Origin: JAKALD01 sp963817785
GTDB taxonomy: Bacteria; Pseudomonadota; Gammaproteobacteria; Burkholderiales; SG8-39
NCBI GenBank assembly: GCA_963817785.1
Contig: CAWFPL010000003.1
Coordinates: forward strand, 496,001 to 560,000
Direction of reading: 5' to 3'
Length of the DNA: 64,000 bases
Shown here: one piece after another, positions 51,189 through 60,041 of the stretch
How the letters are laid out: the number at the start of each line of letters is the position of its first letter
Numbering within the stretch: the stretch's first letter is position 1
The notes under the pieces: generated by a model
Told to the model about the DNA's origin: nothing
The model's input: the letters and a program-made list of their open reading frames with translations, nothing else
Databases searched by the model: none
Position numbers and translations under genes: made by a program

Positions 51189-52286
51189 TTATGCTGGGTA
51201 GATCGCGCCGAGCACCCGCGGCCCGCGCGCGCCGGTGACCGCCGGTAGATTTCCCGGCGTATTTTGGAGCGCGCGTTGTGCAAGCCAGGCAAACGCGGTC
51301 GCTTCCACGTGCGAGGGATCCACGCCGTGCAGCGCGCTTGTCTCGACCGCGGCGGGCGCGAAGAGCTCGCCGATCCGGCGCATGAGGGCCCGGTTGCGCG
51401 TCCCGCCGCCGCAGAGGATGACCCGATCGGCGCTGCCACAGAACCGGGCGACGGAATCGCGGACGGTCCGCGCAGTCAGTTCGAGCAGGGTTGCTTGCAC
51501 CGCGCGGGGCGGTTCGCCGTCCGACCCCTTGTCGCGCAACCAGCGCGCGTTAAACAGATCGCGACCCGTGCTCTTGGGCGGCGGCGCGGCGAAAAACGGC
51601 TCCGCCAGCATGCGCTCGAGCAGGTGCTCGATCGGCTTCGCGCCGGCAGCCCATTCGCCGCCTTCGTCGATCGCCGTGCCCAGGTGCCGCACCGCCCAGA
51701 GGTCGAGCAGGCAGTTTCCCGGCCCTGTGTCGAACCCGCTCACGTGGTCCGCGCGCGGCAACCAAGTGAGGTTCGCGATGCCGCCGAGATTCAGCGCCAC
51801 GCGGTCCTCGGCGGGGTGTGCGAACACCGCGGCGTGAAAGGCGGGCACCAGCGGGGCGCCCTGCCCGCCGGCAGCGACGTCCCGGCTGCGGAAATCCGCG
51901 ATCACGCTGATTCCCGAGAGCTCGGCGAGCAACGCGGCGTTGCCGAGCTGGATCGTGTAGCCTCGTTCAGGGCGGTGGCGCACCGTCTGGCCGTGGCAGC
52001 CGACGGCACGCACGCTCGAGGCTTCGACACCGGCTGCACGCAGCACTTGCGCGGTGGCGTCCGCATAACGCCGCGCGAGCTCGTTGCCAAGTAGCGCCGA
52101 GCGCTCCATTTCGCTTTCTCCCGCCGCGTTGAGCGCGAGTAGCGCCACGCGCAACGATGCGTCGAATGGTCGATGCGCGGCTGCAAGCAGCCGCGGCCGC
52201 GGCCCGGAGAGTTCGACCAGCACTGCGTCGACCCCGTCGAGGCTGGTGCCCGACATCAGGCCGACGAAGAGCTCGCGGCTGGACAC
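51189..52286 (-). CDS. anmK: Anhydro-N-acetylmuramic acid kinase
   Basis: Converts 1,6-anhydroMurNAc from lytic transglycosylases to MurNAc-6-P. 365 residues. FVGLMSGTSLDGVDAVLVEL is the sugar-kinase phosphate loop; GCHGQTVRHRP, NLGGIANLTWL and ILCGGGTRNRALM are typical. The start is a GTG at 52286. Works upstream of AmgK/MurU in recycling; MltA (36406-37611) can supply substrate. Confidence 0.94.
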   Translation of the reverse strand: MSSRELFVGLMSGTSLDGVDAVLVELSGPRPRLLAAAHRPFDASLRVALLALNAAGESEMERSALLGNELARRYADATAQVLRAAGVEASSVRAVGCHGQTVRHRPERGYTIQLGNAALLAELSGISVIADFRSRDVAAGGQGAPLVPAFHAAVFAHPAEDRVALNLGGIANLTWLPRADHVSGFDTGPGNCLLDLWAVRHLGTAIDEGGEWAAGAKPIEHLLERMLAEPFFAAPPPKSTGRDLFNARWLRDKGSDGEPPRAVQATLLELTARTVRDSVARFCGSADRVILCGGGTRNRALMRRIGELFAPAAVETSALHGVDPSHVEATAFAWLAQRALQNTPGNLPAVTGARGPRVLGAIYPA

Positions 52287-52309
52287 AGGCTCAGGCCCCG
52301 CTGCGGGCC

Positions 52310-53593
52310 CTACTCCAGCAGAGCGAGGTTGGTGTTGGTGAGCAGGTCGAGCCGAGCGACCAGCGGCCCGGCATAGCGGCCATAGGCGGCCAGATCGCGC
52401 GCCGCGACCGGTTGCGCCGCGGGCATCGCGATCGTGAGCGGATTGCGCGCCACGCCGGCAATGCGAAACTCGTAGTGCAGATGCGGTCCGGTGGCCCAGC
52501 CGGTCTGGCCGACGTAGCCGATCACCTCGCCTTGCGTCACCCGGGTGCCGCGCCGGATGCCCGACGCGAAGCCGCGCAGATGGCCGTAGACCGTCGAGTA
52601 TTGGCCCCAGTGGCGCAGGATGATGACGTTGCCGTAGCCTACCTGGCGCCCGGCAAATTTGACGACGCCGTCGCCTGCCGCACGTACGCGGGTGCCCGCG
52701 GGTGCCGCGTAGTCGATCCCCTTGTGCTGCTTCCAGATCTTCAGGAACGGATTCAGGCGCATGCCGAAACCGGAGCTGACGCGCGAGAACTCCAGCGGCG
52801 CGCGCAGAAATGCCTTGCGCAAGTTTCTCCCGTCCGGAGTGTAATAGCCGCCTTTGCTGTCCGAGCCGGTGTAATACACCGCACGATAGCTCTTGCCTCG
52901 GTTCACGAATTCCGCCGCCAGCACGCGCCCCGAACGCACCGGGCGGCCGTTCAGGTAGTGCATCTCGTAGACCACCGCGAACCGGTCGCCATTGCGCAGT
53001 TCGCGGTAGAAGTCGACGTCGCCACCGAAAATATCGGCGAGCTGCATCGCCACTTGGTCAGGCACGCCGGCGGCATCGGTCGCGCCGAACAAAGAGGAGT
53101 GAATCACCCCTGATCGCATTGCCACCTGGGTAGATAGCGGAGCCTTCGACTGTACGACTTTGAACGCGTCGCCGTCACGGTGGACCGTGACGAGCGAGTC
53201 ACGCGCGACGAGAAAATCCAGGGTGAGCAGCGCGCCGCTCGCATCAACCGTGGCGTCGACCGAAGAGCCCGGCCGCAGCAGGCGCAGCGTGCCCGCGCGC
53301 AACAGCTTCCGGGTATCCAGATCGGATACCCCCAGCCGATCGAGCAGGCGCGCGAGCGTGTCGCCGCGCGCGAAGGTCTCCTCGCGCACGTACGACGACG
53401 GCGTCGGCAGCGCGGAGGCCCGGGCTTGGATCGCGAGCGGCTCGATGACCAAGGTCCTGGCGAGCAGCAGCTCGGCGGTGTCGGGTTCGGGCGAAATGGT
53501 CGCGAACGCCGCAACGATGCCCGACAACGCGAGGCCGAGAAGCGCGACGACGCGCAAGGCGCTGACGCGTGTGAGCAGATTATGTTTAGCCAT
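52310..53593 (-). CDS. M23 peptidoglycan endopeptidase (MepM-like)
   Basis: 427 residues. N-terminal membrane anchor (VVALLGLALSGIVAAFATI), an OapA/LysM-like middle region (FARGDTLARLLDRLGVSD) and a C-terminal LytM domain with zinc ligands in KQHKGIDYAAPAGT (His, Asp) and GPHLHYEFRI (His). All zinc and catalytic residues are present, so an active cross-link endopeptidase is likely. It is 23 nt upstream of anmK on the same strand, joining wall cleavage and recycling. Confidence 0.92.
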   Translation of the reverse strand: MAKHNLLTRVSALRVVALLGLALSGIVAAFATISPEPDTAELLLARTLVIEPLAIQARASALPTPSSYVREETFARGDTLARLLDRLGVSDLDTRKLLRAGTLRLLRPGSSVDATVDASGALLTLDFLVARDSLVTVHRDGDAFKVVQSKAPLSTQVAMRSGVIHSSLFGATDAAGVPDQVAMQLADIFGGDVDFYRELRNGDRFAVVYEMHYLNGRPVRSGRVLAAEFVNRGKSYRAVYYTGSDSKGGYYTPDGRNLRKAFLRAPLEFSRVSSGFGMRLNPFLKIWKQHKGIDYAAPAGTRVRAAGDGVVKFAGRQVGYGNVIILRHWGQYSTVYGHLRGFASGIRRGTRVTQGEVIGYVGQTGWATGPHLHYEFRIAGVARNPLTIAMPAAQPVAARDLAAYGRYAGPLVARLDLLTNTNLALLE

Positions 53594-53655
53594 TCCCGAG
53601 CTTCGGATAAAATTCGTTGTTCTTCAGCAGAATGTAGCGGCGCCGGAGCGCGGCC

Positions 53656-53685
53656 AGTGTAGCAAACTTCGTTCGCGCCGCGCAA
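53656..53685 (-). promoter_or_regulatory. Promoter of the M23 peptidase-anmK unit
   Basis: On the (-) strand: -35 TTGCGC (53685-53680), 18-nt spacer, extended -10 TGC-TACACT (hexamer 53661-53656). The leader is about 55 nt. Confidence 0.65.
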
Positions 53686-53714
53686 AGCGCGCGGAGCGGA
53701 AAAAAGCGGCACTA

Positions 53715-54929
53715 ATGCACGAAACCAACGTGGTTCCCATCGCCGAAGCCCTGGAGCTGGTCAAGCGCGGTTGCGACGAGCTGATTGTCGAGGAGGAGCT
53801 CGTCAAGAAGCTGCGCAGCGGCCGGCGGCTGCGTGTGAAACTTGGCATGGATCCCACCGCCCCCGACCTGCATCTCGGGCACACGGTGGTGCTCAACAAG
53901 CTGCGCCACTTCCAGGATCTCGGCCATCACGTGCAGTTCCTGATCGGCGACTTCACCGGGATGATCGGCGATCCCACCGGCAAGAACCAGACGCGTCCGC
54001 CGCTGTCGCGCGAGCAGATCCAGGAGAACGCGAAGACCTACCGCGAGCAGGTGTTCAAGATCCTCGACGCGGAGAGAACAGAGATCCTGTTCAACTCGGC
54101 CTGGTCGGACCGGCTCGGTGCCGAAGGCATGATCCGGCTCGCGGCGCGCCACACCGTGGCGCGCATGCTCGAGCGCGAGGACTTCAGCAAGCGCTTTCGC
54201 GCCAACCAGCCGATCGCGATCCACGAGCTCCTCTATCCGCTGATGCAGGGATACGACTCGGTGGCGATGAAATCCGACATCGAGCTGGGCGGTACGGACC
54301 AGAAATTCAACCTGCTGGTGGGACGCGAGCTGCAAAAGGACTTCGGCCAGGAGCCGCAGTGCATCCTCACCATGCCGCTGCTCGAGGGCTTGGACGGCGT
54401 CAACAAGATGTCGAAATCGCTCGGCAACTACGTCGGCATCGCCGAGCCGCCGGGCGAGATCTTCGGCAAGCTGATGTCGGTATCCGACCAGCTCATGTGG
54501 CGCTACATCGAGTTGCTGTCATTCCAGCCCATGGCGGGCGTGCGCAGGTGGCGCGACGAGGTGCAGGGCGGCCGCAATCCGCGCGAGATCAAGGTCATGT
54601 TCGCCGAGGAGATCGTCACCCGCTTCCACGGCGCGAGTGCGGCGCAGGAGGCGCACGCCGAGTTCGAGGCGCGTTTTCGCCACGGGGTGCTGCCCGAGGA
54701 CATGCCCGAGGTTACGTTGCATTGCACGCAGGAGGCGATGCCGGTGGCGCAGCTGCTCAGGCAATCCGGCCTCACGGCGAGCACCACCGAGGCGCTGCGC
54801 ATGATCGAGCAGGGCGGGGTGCGGCTGAACGGCGAGCGCCTGTCGGACAAGTCGCACAAGGTGGTGCGCGGCGAAACCGTCGTCGCGCAGGTCGGCAAGC
54901 GCAAGTTTGCGCGCGTCCGGGTGATTTGA
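53715..54929 (+). CDS. tyrS: Tyrosyl-tRNA synthetase
   Basis: 404 residues, class I synthetase. HLGH at 53-56 replaces HIGH, KMSKS at 231-235, and an S4-like RNA-binding domain is at the C-terminus (GGVRLNGERLSDKSHKVV). The long spacing between signature motifs is that of the TyrS2/TyrZ-like group common in proteobacteria. Start ATG 53715 is fixed by family alignment. The stop overlaps the next ATG (TGATG). Confidence 0.96.
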   Translation: MHETNVVPIAEALELVKRGCDELIVEEELVKKLRSGRRLRVKLGMDPTAPDLHLGHTVVLNKLRHFQDLGHHVQFLIGDFTGMIGDPTGKNQTRPPLSREQIQENAKTYREQVFKILDAERTEILFNSAWSDRLGAEGMIRLAARHTVARMLEREDFSKRFRANQPIAIHELLYPLMQGYDSVAMKSDIELGGTDQKFNLLVGRELQKDFGQEPQCILTMPLLEGLDGVNKMSKSLGNYVGIAEPPGEIFGKLMSVSDQLMWRYIELLSFQPMAGVRRWRDEVQGGRNPREIKVMFAEEIVTRFHGASAAQEAHAEFEARFRHGVLPEDMPEVTLHCTQEAMPVAQLLRQSGLTASTTEALRMIEQGGVRLNGERLSDKSHKVVRGETVVAQVGKRKFARVRVI

Positions 54930-55738
54930 TGACTGACATGCCCGAACGCACGCTCTACGAGGTCTACGCGCTCAAGTACGCACACCACGCCCGACGCGCA
55001 CGCGAGAACTTCATCGGCGGCGACCCCCACGACGGGCCGATGCCGCTCGACTACTTCGTCTGGCTGCTGCGCAGAGGCGATCGCACGCTGGTGGTCGACA
55101 CCGGTTTCTCGGCGGCGACCGCGGTCAAGCGCGGGCGCGAGCACCTGCGCTGCCCGACCGAGGGCCTGAGGCTGCTCGGCGTCGACGCGCGCGAGGTGCG
55201 TGATGTGGTGATCACGCACCTGCATTACGACCACGTCGGCAACTTCGACCTGTTTCCAGCCGCGACCTTCCACCTGCAGGACCTCGAGATGCACTACGCG
55301 ACGGGGCGGCACATGTGCCATCCGGTCTTCAGCGGCGCGTTCGAAGTCGAGGACGTCGTGGGCATGGTGCGCAGCGTGTACGCGGGGCGCGTGCAGTTCC
55401 ACGAGGGCGACGCGGAGATCGCGCCGGGAGTGTCGCTGCACCTGATCGGCGGGCACACCATGGGGCTGCAGGTGGTGCGCGTGCTGACGCGGCGCGGTTG
55501 GCTGGTGCTCGCCTCGGACGCCAGCCACTTCTACGCCAACATGGAGCAGGTGCGACCGTTCCCGATCGTGTACTCGCTCGGCGACATGGTCGAGGGCTAC
55601 CGGCGTCTGCGCGAGCTGGCGGATTCTCCGGCGCACATCGTTCCCGGCCACGACCCGCAGGTCATGGTGCGCTACCCCGCGCCGGGGAAGGACCTTGAAG
55701 GCATCGCGGTGCGGCTCGACGTGGCGCCGCGCGCCTAG
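54929..55738 (+). CDS. Metallo-beta-lactamase-fold hydrolase (lactonase-like)
   Basis: 269 residues. The zinc motif HLHYDH is at 97-102 (VVITHLHYDHVGNFDLF); further ligands are in GGHTMGLQ, LASDASHFYAN and VPGHDPQV. The N-terminal YEVYALKYAHHARRARENF and overall layout resemble AHL-lactonase (AiiA/AttM) family members, but no acyl-homoserine lactone system is seen here. It overlaps tyrS by one base. Substrate unresolved: a small lactone or ester is likely. Confidence 0.8.
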   Translation: MTDMPERTLYEVYALKYAHHARRARENFIGGDPHDGPMPLDYFVWLLRRGDRTLVVDTGFSAATAVKRGREHLRCPTEGLRLLGVDAREVRDVVITHLHYDHVGNFDLFPAATFHLQDLEMHYATGRHMCHPVFSGAFEVEDVVGMVRSVYAGRVQFHEGDAEIAPGVSLHLIGGHTMGLQVVRVLTRRGWLVLASDASHFYANMEQVRPFPIVYSLGDMVEGYRRLRELADSPAHIVPGHDPQVMVRYPAPGKDLEGIAVRLDVAPRA

Positions 55739-55762
55739 AGCCCCGGCCGAACCCAGGCGACC

Positions 55763-56932
55763 GTGTCCTTCGACTTCGACTTTCCTATCGACCGCTCCGG
55801 CACTTGGAGCATGCGCTGGGACAGGTACCCCGGCGACGTGATCCCTCTCTGGGTCGCCGACACCGACTTCCGGGCTCCGCCGGCGGTGATCGAGGCGCTC
55901 GCCACGCGCGTGGCGCACGGCGTGTTCGGCTATACCCAGGCGCCCGAGGCGCTGCGCGAGGCGATCGTCGTGCGCATGCGCAGCCTCTACGGCTGGCGCA
56001 TCGAGCCGGCGTGGGTCGTGTATCTGCCAGGAGTCGTGCCGGGGCTGCATCTGGCCGCGCGCCATTTGGTGCCCGCGGACGGACACACGCTGGTGCCGAC
56101 ACCGGTCTACCAGCATTTCAAGCGCGCGGTGCAGCTCGCCCCGCGGGCGCATACCGACGTTCCGCTCGCGCTTGCGGCTGGGCGCTGGGTAATCGATGAG
56201 GAGCGCCTGGCCGCGGCCGTGCGGCCGAACAGCCGCCTCCTGTACCTGTGCAATCCGCACAACCCCGGCGGCACGGTTTTCACGCGCGCCGAGCTCGAGC
56301 GGCTCGCCGCGTTCGCGTTGCGCCACGACCTGCTGGTCTGCTCCGACGAGATCCACTGCGATTTGCTGCTCGACCCGGGCAAGGTGCACGTACCCATCGC
56401 GAGCCTGGGGCCCGAGATCGGGCGGCGCAGCGTCACGCTGATGTCACCGAACAAGACCTACAACTTCGCCGGGACGGGCTGCGCGTACGCGATCATCGAG
56501 GACGCGGCGCTGCGCCGCGCGTTCTCGGCGGAGCTGCACGCCACCGTGCATGACCCGGCCCTGTTCGGCTACGTTGCGGCGCTGGCCGCCTACCGGGACG
56601 ACGATGCCTGGCTGGCTGCGCAGCTCGAATACCTGCGCGCCAATCGAGATCTGGTCGAGCAATGCGTGGCCGAGCTTCCCGGCCTGACGATGGCCCACGT
56701 CGAGGCCACCTACCTGGCGTGGATCGACGCCTCCGCGTCCGGCCTGCGCGATCCGCAGGCGCATTTCCTGCAGCACGGCGTGGCGCTCTCGCCGGGGGCA
56801 CAGTTCGGCGCGCCGGGCTTCGTGAGGCTCAACTTCGGGACCCAGCGCGCGCGGCTCGCCGAGGCGCTGGAGCGGATGCGGCGCGCATTGAGCGCCGTGC
56901 GGCACCTCTCCGGGAGCGAGCGCTCACGGTGA
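55763..56932 (+). CDS. MalY/PatB-type PLP C-S lyase or aminotransferase
   Basis: 389 residues of fold-type I class II. FDFPIDRSGTWSMRWDRYP and LWVADTDFRAPPAV are the PatB signature, CNPHNPGGTVFT and PLP lysine near 231 in SPNKTYNFAGTGCAYAII. PatB/MalY enzymes cleave cystathionine or related C-S bonds, so a cystathionine beta-lyase role is plausible. The start is a GTG at 55763. The 3' end overlaps the convergent ChaC gene by 104 nt. Confidence 0.88.
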   Translation: MSFDFDFPIDRSGTWSMRWDRYPGDVIPLWVADTDFRAPPAVIEALATRVAHGVFGYTQAPEALREAIVVRMRSLYGWRIEPAWVVYLPGVVPGLHLAARHLVPADGHTLVPTPVYQHFKRAVQLAPRAHTDVPLALAAGRWVIDEERLAAAVRPNSRLLYLCNPHNPGGTVFTRAELERLAAFALRHDLLVCSDEIHCDLLLDPGKVHVPIASLGPEIGRRSVTLMSPNKTYNFAGTGCAYAIIEDAALRRAFSAELHATVHDPALFGYVAALAAYRDDDAWLAAQLEYLRANRDLVEQCVAELPGLTMAHVEATYLAWIDASASGLRDPQAHFLQHGVALSPGAQFGAPGFVRLNFGTQRARLAEALERMRRALSAVRHLSGSERSR

Positions 56933-57608
56933 GCTCGGCGAGGGTATGCTGCCCGCGGCCGCCGCCGCCGCCGCCGCGCAGCGCGAGCGCGGTGTGCAGC
57001 ACGCGCTCGAGGTGTGGATCTCGCACGCCGAGCTCGCCCATGTGCGCGAGCGTATTGCGGACGTAATCGAGGCAGCGGCCGCGCTCGCCGATGCCTTGCG
57101 CGACGAGCCGCGCGCGACTGTGAAGGTCGAGCTCGCCGGCGAACTGCGGGTGACGCGGGTCGGCCACGAATGCCAGCGCGCGCGCGCGCCGCGTGCCGAT
57201 GCGCACCGGCAGCAGGCGCGGCGTGTAGACCCGGTTGCGCATCTCCCGGCTCCAGAGCTTGGCGAGCACCCGCCGTGTGCGCGCCGCAGGCACGCGGAAC
57301 GCCATGCCCCAGCACGAGCCGCCGCGGCACAGCCCCATCACTAGGCCGGGAGTCTCAGGGGTGCCGCGATGGCGATGCGAAAGGATGCACAGCGCGCGGT
57401 GATAGCCGCGCAGCAAGGCGACCGAGTGCTCGCTGGCGCGGAATCCCGGCGCCCACATCAGCGAGCCGTAACCGAAGACCCACAGGTCGCCGCGCGGCAG
57501 CAGGCTCAGGAACTCACTCAGGCCCATCGGGCGCGCCGGGCTGCCCGCGGTGCGTCGCGCGCTACTTCGAACCAAACATGCCGGGGCGGAGCCATTGCGT
57601 TGCGTCAT
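56829..57608 (-). CDS. ChaC-like gamma-glutamylcyclotransferase
   Basis: Glutathione-degrading fold. The active loop WVFGYGSLMWAPGF, the LWSREMRNRVYTPRLLPVR block, YVRNTLAHMGELGVRD and the expected C-terminus LHTALAL are present. After that the frame runs on for about 50 residues through a six-Gly run (GCC repeat 56958-56975) into an Arg/Ala-rich tail antisense to the aminotransferase, so the normal stop seems lost. An ATG at 57608 gives 259 residues; the ATG at 57527 is an alternative closer to the domain. Confidence 0.8.
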   Translation of the reverse strand: MTQRNGSAPACLVRSSARRTAGSPARPMGLSEFLSLLPRGDLWVFGYGSLMWAPGFRASEHSVALLRGYHRALCILSHRHRGTPETPGLVMGLCRGGSCWGMAFRVPAARTRRVLAKLWSREMRNRVYTPRLLPVRIGTRRARALAFVADPRHPQFAGELDLHSRARLVAQGIGERGRCLDYVRNTLAHMGELGVRDPHLERVLHTALALRGGGGGGRGQHTLAELTVSARSRRGAARRSMRAASAPAPRRAARAGSRS

Positions 57609-57616
57609 TATAGAAT
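57609..57616 (+). promoter_or_regulatory. -10 element for the ThDP decarboxylase genes
   Basis: TATAGAAT, 64 nt before the ATG at 57680, touching the divergent ChaC start codon. No convincing -35. Confidence 0.35.
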
Positions 57617-57679
57617 CCCGCTCGTCGAAGCAGACGAATTCCGGCGCTCGGTCGCTGCCGGGGAAAGGGCGAGAAGGCG

Positions 57680-58213
57680 ATGAGCGAAGCGATCGACTGG
57701 CCGGGCGAGATCCACGGGGTGCTGAAGAAGGCCGGCGTGAGCGTCGTGGGCTACGTGCCGGACGCCGGCCACAAGCGTTTGATCGAGCTGTGCCATGCCG
57801 ACGCCGGGTTGCGCACGGTCGTACTGAGCACCGAGGAGGAGGGCGTCGGCCTCGCCGCCGGCGCCTGGCTCGGCGGGGGGCGCAGCGTCCTGCTCATGCA
57901 ATCGAGCGGCGTGGGCAACTGCATCAATGCGCTTGGCACGGTGCAGGAATGCCGCTTCCCGCTACTGCTGGTGGTCACGATGCGCGGCGACTACGGGGAG
58001 TTCAATCCCTGGCAGGTGCCGATGGGTCAGGCGACTGCCGGGGTACTCGAGGCGATGGGGGTGGTGGTGAACAAGGTTACGCGGCCGGACGAGGTCGCGC
58101 CCGCGGTGGCCGCGGCAGCGCGCCTCGCCTACGGCAGCTATTGCGCCGCGGCGGTGCTGGTGTCGCAGAAGGTGATCGGCATCAAGAGCTTCCAGGAGCA
58201 GGCAGCACAATGA
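57680..58213 (+). CDS. ThDP-dependent decarboxylase, PYR-domain subunit (ComD-like)
   Basis: 177 residues holding the pyrimidine-binding domain of thiamine-diphosphate enzymes. The catalytic Glu is within VLSTEEEGVGLAAGAWLGG (52-54), and MRGDYGEFNPWQVPMGQ is characteristic of the sulfopyruvate/phosphonopyruvate decarboxylase group. It pairs with the next gene (ATGA overlap), which supplies the other half of the active site. Sizes match ComD/ComE. The true substrate, a 3-substituted pyruvate or other 2-oxoacid, is not known. Confidence 0.82.
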   Translation: MSEAIDWPGEIHGVLKKAGVSVVGYVPDAGHKRLIELCHADAGLRTVVLSTEEEGVGLAAGAWLGGGRSVLLMQSSGVGNCINALGTVQECRFPLLLVVTMRGDYGEFNPWQVPMGQATAGVLEAMGVVVNKVTRPDEVAPAVAAAARLAYGSYCAAAVLVSQKVIGIKSFQEQAAQ

Positions 58214-58800
58214 GCGCGATTCTTCATCGCAGGGACGTGGTTCGGGAGCTGCTGCGCGAGCGCGGGGATCTGCTCGTGGTCGCCGGGCTCGGCTCGACGG
58301 CATGGGACTGCACGGCAGCGGGCGATTCGCCGCTCACCTTTCCGCTTTGGGGTGCGATGGGCCTCGCGGCGACGATGGGCTTGGGCCTGGCGCTGGCCCA
58401 GCCGCGCCGGCGCGTGCTGGTCGTGACCGGCGACGGCGAGATGCTGATGGGGCTGGGGTCGCTGGCGACGATCGGCGTGCAGCAGCCCTCGAACCTGAGC
58501 ATCGTGGTGATCGACAACGAGCACTACGGCGAGACCGGCATGCAGACTACCCACACCGCGCATGGGGTCAATCTGGCCCAGGCCGCGCTCGCCTGCGGCT
58601 TTCGTGCCGCGAGCGTAGTGCGGCAGGCCGACGAGCTGAACGCCTTGCGCGGCGCGATCCACGGGGCGGAAGGACCGTCGCTCGCCCAGGTCAAGGTGAT
58701 CAGCGAGAAGCTGCCGCTCGTCCTGCCGCCGCGCGATGGTGCGCTGCTGCGCGCGCGTTTTCGACGCGCCCTGCTGGGCGAAGCCTCCGACTCGGCATAG
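58210..58800 (+). CDS. ThDP-dependent decarboxylase, PP-domain subunit (ComE-like)
   Basis: 196 residues. The Mg-diphosphate motif GDGEMLMGLGSLATIG begins at 74 and continues to IDNEHYGETG (Asn103). The N-terminal half has LWGAMGLAATMGLGLALAQP. Together with the preceding subunit it forms a complete split decarboxylase. Similar subunit pairs act on sulfopyruvate in coenzyme M synthesis and in sulfonate degradation. Nothing else for coenzyme M is present. Confidence 0.82.
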   Translation: MSAILHRRDVVRELLRERGDLLVVAGLGSTAWDCTAAGDSPLTFPLWGAMGLAATMGLGLALAQPRRRVLVVTGDGEMLMGLGSLATIGVQQPSNLSIVVIDNEHYGETGMQTTHTAHGVNLAQAALACGFRAASVVRQADELNALRGAIHGAEGPSLAQVKVISEKLPLVLPPRDGALLRARFRRALLGEASDSA

Positions 58801-58846
58801 ACTTTACAGGCGCGTTTGTTGGGCGCGAATCGGAAGGAGAGCGAGC

Positions 58847-59944
58847 ATGGACCGACGGACATTTCTGAGATCTGGCGCGGCGTTGCCGCTGGCCGCCGGG
58901 GCCTCGGCAACGGCAGTGCGCGCCGCACGAGGCGCCGCGCCGCAGGGCGAATGGCGCAGCTTCGAGGTCACGCAGCGCGCCGAGGTGCTCGACCCGGAAG
59001 GGCTTACCAAGGTGTGGCTGCCGGTGGCGCTGCTCGAGGAGACCGACTACCAGCGCAATCTCGGCACCACCTGGCACGTGGAGGGCGGACGCGCGCGCTT
59101 CTACGTCACGCTGCCCTACGACGCCGCGGGGCTGGTCAACGCGGAGTTCGCCGCGGGCACCCGCAAGCCGGCGCTGGTGGTGACCAGCCGGGTGGCGACG
59201 CGCTACCGCAAGGTGGATCTGTTCGCGCCCGGCGTGGCGATGCCGGAGGAGCCCGCGGTGCTGCGCCACAATCTCGCGCCTACCGCCCTGCTGCCCACCA
59301 ATGGCATCGTGCGCGAGACCGCGCGCCAGATCACCCGCGGCGCCGGCACCGACCTCGAGAAGGCGCACGCGATCTACGAGTGGGTCGTCGAGAACACCTT
59401 CCGCGACCCGAAGGTCCAGGGTTGCGGCTGGGGCGACGTCGCGTCGATGCTCGAGACCAAGAACCTGGGCGGCAAGTGCGCCGACCTGAACGCGCTCTAC
59501 GTGGCGCTGGCGCGCTCCGCGGGCATCCCGGCGCGCGACGTGTACGGCATCCGCGTCGCGTCGTCGCAGCTCGGCTACAAGAGCCTGGGCGCGAGCGGTC
59601 CCGACGTCAGCAAGGCGCAGCATTGCCGCGCAGAGTTCTACCTCGCCGGCCACGGCTGGGTTCCGGTCGACCCGGCCGATGTGCGCAAGGTGGTGCTCGA
59701 GGAGCGCCCGGGGCTCACGCTCGCCGACCAGGTCGTCAAGGACAATCGCAAGCGGCTGTTCGGCCAGTGGGAGATGAACTGGATGGCGTTCAACTACGCC
59801 CACGACGTCGCGTTGCCGAACTCTCGCGGCCCGAAAATTCCGTACTTGATGTATCCCAACGGAGAGACCGCGCGCGGCCGGCTCGACTCGCTCGATCCGG
59901 CGCGCTTCGAGTACACGATCACCGCGCGCGAGATCACCGCCTAG
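58847..59944 (+). CDS. Tat-exported transglutaminase-like protein
   Basis: 365 residues with a twin-arginine signal (DRRTFLRSGAALPLAAG) and a C-terminal transglutaminase-like cysteine-protease domain: Cys211 in NLGGKCADLNALYVALARSAGIPARDVYG, His259 in the AQHCRAEFYL segment and Asp275 in GWVPVDPADV. All three catalytic residues are in place. AAGGAGA ribosome site 7 nt before the ATG. Tat export suggests folding or cofactor binding in the cytoplasm first. Substrate unknown; a terminator-like hairpin follows. Confidence 0.82.
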   Translation: MDRRTFLRSGAALPLAAGASATAVRAARGAAPQGEWRSFEVTQRAEVLDPEGLTKVWLPVALLEETDYQRNLGTTWHVEGGRARFYVTLPYDAAGLVNAEFAAGTRKPALVVTSRVATRYRKVDLFAPGVAMPEEPAVLRHNLAPTALLPTNGIVRETARQITRGAGTDLEKAHAIYEWVVENTFRDPKVQGCGWGDVASMLETKNLGGKCADLNALYVALARSAGIPARDVYGIRVASSQLGYKSLGASGPDVSKAQHCRAEFYLAGHGWVPVDPADVRKVVLEERPGLTLADQVVKDNRKRLFGQWEMNWMAFNYAHDVALPNSRGPKIPYLMYPNGETARGRLDSLDPARFEYTITAREITA

Positions 59945-59947
59945 ATC

Positions 59948-59968
59948 CGCGGGCTACGGCCCGCGTTT
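59948..59968 (+). terminator. Terminator-like hairpin after the transglutaminase gene
   Basis: CGCGGGC / GCCCGCG (59948-59954, 59959-59965) closed by the stable TACG tetraloop, followed by TTT only. An outer GATCCGC/GCGGATC (59944-59950/59972-59978) can form an alternative stem. Confidence 0.55.
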
Positions 59969-60041
59969 GATGCGGATCAAGGCGCTCGCGCGGCGTCCGC
60001 CTAGGCTGACGGCATATCGCAGGAGAGCAGGGGAGATCCGC

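Noticed and set aside
54503..56389. A 628-residue antisense frame across tyrS, the hydrolase and PatB
   Set aside because: It spans three well-supported genes and has no motif.
56958..56975. GCC trinucleotide repeat as a phase-variation switch
   Set aside because: Unit length is three, so gain or loss of units would not change frame; it only alters a Gly run.
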